Source: Cololabis saira
Lineage: Eukaryota; Chordata; Actinopteri; Beloniformes; Belonidae
Length of the DNA stretch: 64,000 bases
Direction: 5' to 3'
NCBI RefSeq assembly: GCF_033807715.1
Contig: NC_084591.1
Span: forward strand, 44,391,368 to 44,455,367
In this document: positions 56,855-64,000 of the stretch, one piece after another
Position numbering within the stretch: position 1 is the first letter of the stretch
Layout: each line of letters begins with the position of its first letter
The notes under the pieces: generated by a model
Seen by the model: only the letters and a program-made list of their open reading frames with translations
What the model was told of the DNA's origin: nothing
Database searches by the model: none
Translations under genes and position numbers: made by a program

Positions 56855-59437
56855 AGTTATGAAGAGAGAAGCTTGTCTACAGCCCACCCCTCTGGACTGG
56901 CACTGACACAACTGCACAACCGGTCCATGTTGCTGTATACGTAAACATTTCAACGCCCGTAACGATGTAATCACTGGCGACTATCCCTCGGTTCACAAGC
57001 AAACTCTCTATCATCCTTTCTATTTTACTCCCTGTTTTCTTGTAGAAAATGGTCAATCCCTGAATCCCTCATTCATCACCCATCCACCTACATTTCTGTT
57101 GTGATGCACAAACTGTACGTATTCTGCTCAGTGCGGGAAATGTTAGTCGTACTGTAGCATTGCAAATGTTCCCATAATACACTGCCTCCTCTGTTTCCTT
57201 AAATATTATCTTCAATTAACATAACTAATAGTGAGGCATCCTCAGGCCAGCTGAACTAAGAAAAGCACACGGAAAACTAAACAGTACATTTGCATTATCT
57301 CAGTAAATTAACAAATAGCGTTTCCCACATCTCTTTGCCATTCGCTGCCTTCTGTAACAGCTTTCTCTGCGAATCAGGAGATATTTCTCTTTTATTCCCT
57401 CATTTCCAATTTCCTATCAAGGGGCAGCTCTGTCTTTGTCATTTATTCCTGCCCTCCACAAACTGCAGTCAACTGACAGAAGATCATCATCTTCTCCAGT
57501 CATTCCATGTGGCTCTGCAGCATATCCATGTCAGACTGCTGCACCGCTGCTCCTGTCCATCTGAGCAGCTGCTGCAACTCTTTATCTGCATCAAAGTCTG
57601 TCCTGGTCTCCTGCTTGTCTGGACAAGAGCCCTGTTTCTAGATTGTTTGTAAAGTGCATCCATTTAGAACCCATCTAGATCCCCAGTACCGACAGAGTTT
57701 TGAAGAAAAAGCTCCCAACTGGGGTTCAGTTCAATCTTTTAACACATAAACATGTAGCACAAAACTATCTCCTTATGAAAGTGAATTCAAATAATATTAG
57801 TTTTTATTTTCAAATAAAGTAAGCAGTTCTGTATGTTAATAATTTGTTTGTCCATATGTTTGCTCATTTAGTTGTCAGCAGCATCTGAGTTTTTTACTTC
57901 AACTCTTTTAGTAGTTAAAAAAAGAGTTAACCTGTGTTGTATCCTCCAGAGCAAAATGTCCTCCTTTAGTCTTCTGCTTTGTATTCATCTTTGCTGAATA
58001 AAAGAACATGTGAAAGGTTTCTGCAGACCAACATACAACAACAATGATCAGATTAGGAAAGTTTGGAATCTAAGTTACTCATAAATGTTTGTTTGGGCCT
58101 CACATTACTCTGAATATCTTCAGTCTCCCTGTTTGTTGAGCTCTGTTTGTGCGTGTCCAGCAGAAATAAAGGTTTGGTAATGAACTGGAACACCAGCTCT
58201 GCTCACCTGCAGCCCTGCCTACCAGCCCCGTCACTCAGTCAGGTGGATTTCTGACTCATTCCAGGATCAGATCAGCTGCTTCTCCGTCATCGTCTTCTTC
58301 AACGCTTGAATTTTGCCATCTATCTATTTTTTTTCTAGCTATAAAGTGTACATGGAATGATCTGTCAGAATCTTTTTTTTCTTTCTAATTGTTCACATAA
58401 CCTTTTTACTGCTCTATCAGATTTGGAGATGTTTGATCACTAATCTTTGATCACTCTTGTGTTGAAAACAAATCTACATGATTGTTAGATAATTGACTGA
58501 CAGTATTTATAACATTTTGTTTTTGATAAGAACATGATGTTTACCTGATGATGAGTAATCTTTTTATCAAACAAAAAAATGATTAGTCTTTTGATGTGAA
58601 AAATACATCAACCAACAAACAAACTATTAAAAAGAATAATCAGGAAATACAATCATTACTCAAAGTATTTCCTGCAAAGAAGCGTCAGTATTGGTAAAAT
58701 CTGCTGCTTCCCGTGGGGCTTTTGAAAAAATAAGTGTGGTTCCTGGAAAAAGTTATGGTTGGCTGCCAGTGTAACTATTACGTCTCTGCAGGACAGGTTG
58801 AACGTCTCTTCCCATTTACAGTAACCAGACTCAGTCTCATTCAGGTTTTTCAGGTTTTTAAGTTCCAAGAAGTCATGCTAATTAATGTTGTTTCACATTC
58901 ATTCTGATTAAATCAGTTAGAATATCATTTGAAGCGTCACAACTGAAAGAACATCTAAAATGACCATTGCCAAAGCTGAAATGAGGATGACCAGAGCTGA
59001 TCCCCATCGCTCCCAGCAACAACAAACAAAAGACTTATTGATACGCCTTCAACTTCCAGGAAATGAAGCTGGCTGATTCTGACTTCAGCTCTTGATTTAA
59101 CAGGCTGCACATAGTAAGAGAACAATAACATGAATTCTGAGACTGCAGTTATTATAATCATCTTTTTGACGTATGAGTGATTATGTTCTGTTTGGTCTTT
59201 AATCACATCTTAGAGGTCAATACAGTACAGTGAGTGCTAAGTGGCTAAAGTGATGACAGACAGCTATTTGTTGTCCCAGTTGCCAAGAATAACAGTAACT
59301 GATGGCAGCTTCCTCATACTGATCTCTGACGGAAAACAAGATCAGGCAGCTGATCTTTCTACAGCAACGAGGTGTGTTTCCTCTTCAGATGAAGGTAGAA
59401 AGTGTGTGTGAGATGCTGTGGATGTGAATTCAGCAGC
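56855..59437. other. Intergenic stretch, no gene recognised
   Basis: A 120-codon frame at 57290-57652 shows no family resemblance. The region may include the promoter and untranslated exons of the NLR-like gene; a TTCAG acceptor-like site lies near 59389. Confidence 0.4.
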
Positions 59438-59853
59438 ATGGATCAGAGTGAGGACCGAGGTGAGGGAGTTGCCCCCTCTGAAACCCCTCTGTGTGGAGAA
59501 CAGGAGAGTCGGAGCAAAGATCAGAGGTGAGACGATCAGCAACATGTTTGACTTTTCTACATCAGAGCTCAGCACTCACACGAACAAACATCCTCACAGG
59601 AATCAACCTGAACACCAAACTGAAACTCAACCTGAGCCTGAAAGCTGACAGTGCTTTCATTAGATAGTCTACGTATGTTTAACTTGAACAATTTCTTTGT
59701 TCCACAGTTTAATACCAATATTTTCTTTTTCACCAGGATGCACCAGAAACATAACTATCCTGAACAGCGACCCACCTGTGTTACCATGAAAAGTGAGGAG
59801 TCAATGCATTTTCTGATAGATTTTAAGGGAGACCAAGGCTCCACTCCAAACAG
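59438..59853 (+). CDS. N-terminal exons of an NLRC3-like NLR protein (partial)
   Basis: Fish NLRC3-like proteins are a large family of cytosolic immune receptors with FISNA, NACHT and LRR domains. Exon 59438-59526 encodes MDQSEDRGEGVAPSETPLCG then EQESRSKDQ, donor gtgaga. Exon 59737-59853, after tttcaccag, encodes MHQKHNYPEQRPTCVTMKSE then ESMHFLIDFKGDQGSTPN, donor gtgagc. Both donors are in phase 2, as in the short repeated N-terminal exons of this family (the P-x-CVSMKSDxSM motif). I found no FISNA or NACHT exon before 64000, so the gene either continues outside the window or is a fragment cut by the LTR element. Confidence 0.68.
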
Positions 59854-61199
59854 GTGAGCTGTATCTACAATACTCAACCACAAACTATATCCGACTTGGA
59901 CAGAAATGTTTTTGTTGCATCATCTGTTGAATTTGTGTGGGCATGGCTCATTTAATAGATACTTTCAGGTTTATATTTGAAGTGGTGGGTGTTTGATGTT
60001 TTCCAGAAGCCTGTCAGTCAGCGTGTAAAGGTGGGATATTCCAGGTGTTTGAGGGACTGTAGTACTGCAGGCTGTCCAGCAGGGGTCACCTCTGTACACC
60101 TGGGAGCTTCTGCTCTGCTGGCAGGAGTTCCTGGGTGGAAGGGCGGGGTCACAACTCCTGGAGCTTCTGTATGTGAATAATGTTTTAATGTCCTGCTGAG
60201 TTGATGTCAAGTTTTGCTGCATCTGTTTAATTTAAGTCGTTATAGAGGTTTGTGGATTATTGTTGTGGCTTGTTGCACTTACATATTGAACGCATGTACT
60301 CTGAGCACTAAACCTGACAAGACAGGAATTTAGACTTGATTTCTCCAAGAACTAGTTGTAGTTGCAGCTCCTCCGTAGCTTTAAGTTGAAGCTGAGCTGC
60401 TACAAACCTTTTTTTTTTTGGCCCTGACACAGAATAACCACTTTATAAACTACAAGACCTGCCATTTCCAAAATAAAACACGAGTAGGCTCCGACCAGGC
60501 CCTGACTCAGACATTAACCCATGGCCGTTGGAGGTAAAACGTTCAGACAGGACACCATTCCTCTTTCTTTTTTTTTATGTAGAATTTTTTTAAGTAAAAT
60601 TCCAGAAAAGACAAGACAGACATGTTTAAATAAGCAGATTAACACATGACTCTCAGCGCTCTGCCTTATAAATGTTACTGGTGAGACCCGAGGAGCAGAT
60701 TCATTTGTAGATTTGCTCTGATTTGGATCTTATGAATAAATGAATTGGCAGTGATTTTAGGGGTGCAATTTAAGTTTTCGGTGGGATCAACAGGACCAGT
60801 AAACTTTTACAACCTTGTGGTAGTTTATACTCCTCCGTGTGGATCTATCAGCTCTTTAAGTGGTCTTAAAGTAGTGGTTCCTGAAGTTGGGGACATAGTC
60901 ATTGTTTGTGATGGAGGGGGACAGCAAGTTATTCATGTTTTTAAACATACAGAGGCATTTAAAAAAAATGTTACAGAGTAAAGAAAATAAACCTGTCACA
61001 ATGAACATAATTACACTGCAACTATTACTGTTGCACAATAAATAAGAGCAGTTACACTTGAAATACTAAATGTGAGATTAATCCAAGTTTTTCATTGTGA
61101 AACTGTGAAGAATCAGAATCAGAAAACTGCCTGTTTATCGTGACATGCTTTGATACTCAGGAGGTTAAAACTGCTGACTTCCTGGTTGGTCAACTGAAC

Positions 61200-62200
61200 C
61201 ATTGTCAGATGGACACATCTGTCCGAGGTTTACTTTAAGCTGACTGTTGGTTATCACATGTTAACAGATGACAGCGAAGCCCTTCCTGAGTTTGAGATGT
61301 CCAACAAATACCCCATTGTCTTTAGAACCATCTGTTCAAACCTCTAAAAGAGGTCCTGTTTTAGTTCCGGGAGGCATTTGACCCTTTTGACCTTTTGTGT
61401 TTCTTTAAAGTTTAAGTTTCACATGTGTGACCTTTCAACCATCATCTGATCTATTTGACCATCTGTTTCTGTCTATTGTCCATTCAACTATTTACTATTG
61501 GGTGTCTTTCACCCCCAACGTCTGTTATCTACCAAATATGGTTTTTCCTGTCCTCCGTGCTGAATAAAAGCGCCAGCTCTGCAGACAGCCAGTTGAGAGA
61601 AGTTCTGACGAGCTCGAAAGAGGAGGGCCGTGTTGCCTAAAGCTTCTCAGGATTTCTCTCCAAACTTCTGCAGAAGGCCATTGAAAGATCATTCCACAGG
61701 TCTCCGGTGTCTTTTTCTAAGTTATAATATTGTGATGACTTTTTAACCTAACATTTGGTGCAGAGAAACCCGGGATCTCAAGTTCTGGCGATGGAACGGC
61801 GTACGGTCAAAGGAGGCCATCTAAAAATCTGTCGACAGCGTTTCCGACTTTAGGGAACGGGCCCAGATTTGGTCTGCGCTGTTCCAGAGTCCAGACGACG
61901 AGATTTCCCAGCCAGGGGAAAGCACTTGGAGACTGGTGAGAAAACTCCTCTTACTTAATACCTGGGGTATTGAAGTATTTTTGTGTAAAATACGAGTGAA
62001 ATTCTGTGTGCTAACAAGAAGGTTAGTGAAAGAGGTGATTGGCAGCAGGTCGGGGACACGATTTTTATAGAAGGCATAGGGGCCTCTAAAAATACTATGC
62101 CTGGGGCAGTGCGTAAGGCCAACACGGGGGTTTCGGACCCGACAGAATAACAAGAGGAGGTTTCTTTGGAGTGATTTTTAATGGTTTTGTTTATGTTTGT
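61200..62200 (+). mobile_element. Possible LTR retroelement 5' end: LTR, primer site and leader
   Basis: GAATAAAAGCGCC (61561) lies about 190 bases before a CTAACA end near 61754. Next comes TTTGGTGCAGAGAAACCCGGG, which looks like a tRNA primer-binding site just after an LTR end. A leader with CTGGTGAG (a splice-donor-like site, about 61933) follows. The LTR 5' border is unclear and there are no gag or pol frames before 64000. I can only call this an LTR-element-like, perhaps endogenous-retrovirus-like, relic. Confidence 0.4.
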
Positions 62201-64000
62201 CTAATGTTTGTCTGATGTTTATGTCTGTTCAATGTGGGGTTTCCAAAATTGAGAGGAAAAAATTTTAATTGTTCACTAAATATCAGGCTAAAACCAAACT
62301 GTTGAAAAAGGAAACTTGTGTTCTGAGAGAAACTTAGGAAAGAAAATAACTGACGAAAAATAGCAGAGGCGTGGTTAAGCTGAAAACTTATGCTTAAATA
62401 ATCTCTAAAAGATGCTTAATTGATGGGGAGACGTCCTCAAACTTAAGAAAATGGAGACAAATCTTGCAAAATAATAATATTGGGAACTTAAAAAGAAGTA
62501 AATGGACTAATTTAAGACTAGAAGAAGAAACAAGAAAATTGCGAACTTGTGAGGAGAGGATGGATTTTGGGAGAAGTGGGGGCTGCTGCAGGCTGCAGCA
62601 TGAGGAAGTCTGTGTCTGTGTGTGACTCTCTGTGTGTGTGTCAAGCTGCAACTTTTTGTGTCTCTGTGTGTGTGTATGTGAGAGACACTGTTAGTGTGTG
62701 GGTGTATTCATGACACGTTGTAAACAGCTGAAAGTTTCTGTCATTTTAAGAGAAAGAGAAATATGATTCTATTGACCTCATGGTTGTGCGTTAAAATGAA
62801 AAATTGAATCAAGACAAAAAGGTGAGATACGTAAAAGTCCTCATTCAGATCGTGATCTGCTTGAGCAGATTTTATGGTGCTTGGAGATGCAGCCTGTTCC
62901 TCCAATAGAGGAGGAGGGGCTGTTTGGGTCTGCCTGTAGCACAAAATATTAGTTAGGGGTTGAATAGAAGAAACATGTTAGAATATATTTGGATATTATA
63001 AGACAATATGTTAAGAGGTAAAAAGTTTAAATTCGTATGAGCTTCTCTGTCGAAGGTTTTGTTAAAATAATACAAACGGCTGAAGCTGTATGTCTGTGTG
63101 TGTGTGAAAGCATGCTCCGGTTTACGAGCGGCTGTAAGACTCTGTGTCTGAGGGAGAACTTTTTGTGTTTGTTGGGAAGAAGGGGGGTGTTCAGCTCTCC
63201 TCTTGGAAAAAACATAGAAAAATTGAATAATATAGTTTGTTCTATCATTCTAAGCCCTGAATGAGGGCATAGAATCATAGAAGTTTTAAATTGGGTTAAT
63301 TCACCATTTAATTTGCAGATTACTTTTGTAACACTGTATTTGACTTGGATTGTATGGAAATGGGATTCCTGCAATTTGCGAGCATGAGATAAAATGATTG
63401 GGTTGTTTGTGACATGAATGTAAAACAAATCAATCATTTGTCCTTACTCTGTCTGTTGTGAAATCACTACTGATGATTGACAGCTTCAGAGGATGGGTTT
63501 TGTACAATGAAATTAGCGCCGCTGTATTTTTAGAATACAGTGGAAGGGGGTGTGTTCATTAGCCTACTGTCATTTGTATGTCAGTGATATTTTACACAGA
63601 AAGGATTGTATGCAGGAGTAACAAACCCGTTGTACAATCTTTTTAGAAAAGAAGAACTCTGAGTGCATATTAGCTATTCACACTGAAAATGTGTACATTT
63701 GTGATCAGTGTTGCTACCATCTAGGTTGTGAGTTAATTTAAAATGCACCAATTGAGCTTAGTTAGTGTAGTTTGAGGAGAAAAAATTCACACATTTGCAG
63801 TGATACACAAACCCACATGCAGATGATCTGAAGTTGTGTTTAATGTTAGTGGGTTTTTGTCTATGTGTAGTTTACGCATGGGAATTTATCCCACAATTTT
63901 CTTAAGACTTCTATGAGTTTTCATAGAAGAGCATGCATTTGCGTTGCAGCATGCAAACAGAAGATTAGGAATCTCCTGAAGACTTTTATAAGTACTCATG
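62201..64000. other. No gene recognised
   Basis: AT-rich with a GT-rich tract at 62600-62700 and a smaller one near 63095. Possibly the interior of the LTR-like element, without detectable coding signatures. Confidence 0.4.

Noticed and set aside
57290..57652. 120-codon frame as a gene
   Set aside because: No recognisable domain or supporting splice or promoter context.

Overview
This window is teleost fish nuclear DNA. The evidence is an intact, intron-split MLKL gene of fish type, the first exons of a fish NLRC3-like NLR gene, and transposons typical of ray-finned fish: L2-, L1/Tx1- and RTE-like LINEs, a tRNA-derived SINE, hAT, TTAA and Tc1/mariner-type MITEs, and LTR elements. Nothing bacterial or organellar was seen.

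The main gene is mlkl on the + strand, coding 7475-51841. Ten coding exons join with matching splice phases into 481 residues: an N-terminal four-helix killer domain, a brace, and a pseudokinase whose catalytic motifs have decayed as they have in mammalian MLKL. A 5'UTR exon must lie upstream, because a splice acceptor sits 6 bases before the ATG; I could not place it. About 7.7 kb after the mlkl stop, two small exons (59438-59853, + strand) look like the start of a fish NLR gene, followed by an LTR-retroelement-like 5' end at about 61.2-62.2 kb.

Layout: 1-7470, upstream DNA with a 1.5-kb TIR transposon, an inverted pair of LINE 3' ends around TA microsatellites, a hAT-like MITE and an L2 relic. 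7469-8731, mlkl exons 1-2. 8732-41028, intron 2 (32.3 kb). 41029-51841, exons 3-10, with one MITE, one SINE, one nearly full-length LINE and smaller repeats in the introns. 51842-59400, LINE and MITE relics. 59438-64000, NLR exons and LTR-like sequence.

The remarkable object is intron 2. Between 8845 and 37142 it holds a head-to-tail array of 12 copies of one composite repeat, all on the same strand. Each copy has a fixed head, a block of about 130-bp units carrying a CCAAT box beside a GC box, a block of about 460-bp units carrying a CCAAT box, a near-perfect RFX X-box and an ISRE-like GAAANNGAAA, and an AAT-rich tail or a hairpin terminus. I counted by eye 36 CCAAT/GC-box pairs and 42 X-box-like sites. 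Read on the minus strand the order ISRE-like, X-box, CCAAT(Y) resembles the layout of MHC class I promoters. This is only a motif-level resemblance, but it lies inside a gene whose mammalian counterpart is interferon-inducible. The array sits inside one older L2-like LINE and has itself grown by multi-kb duplications.
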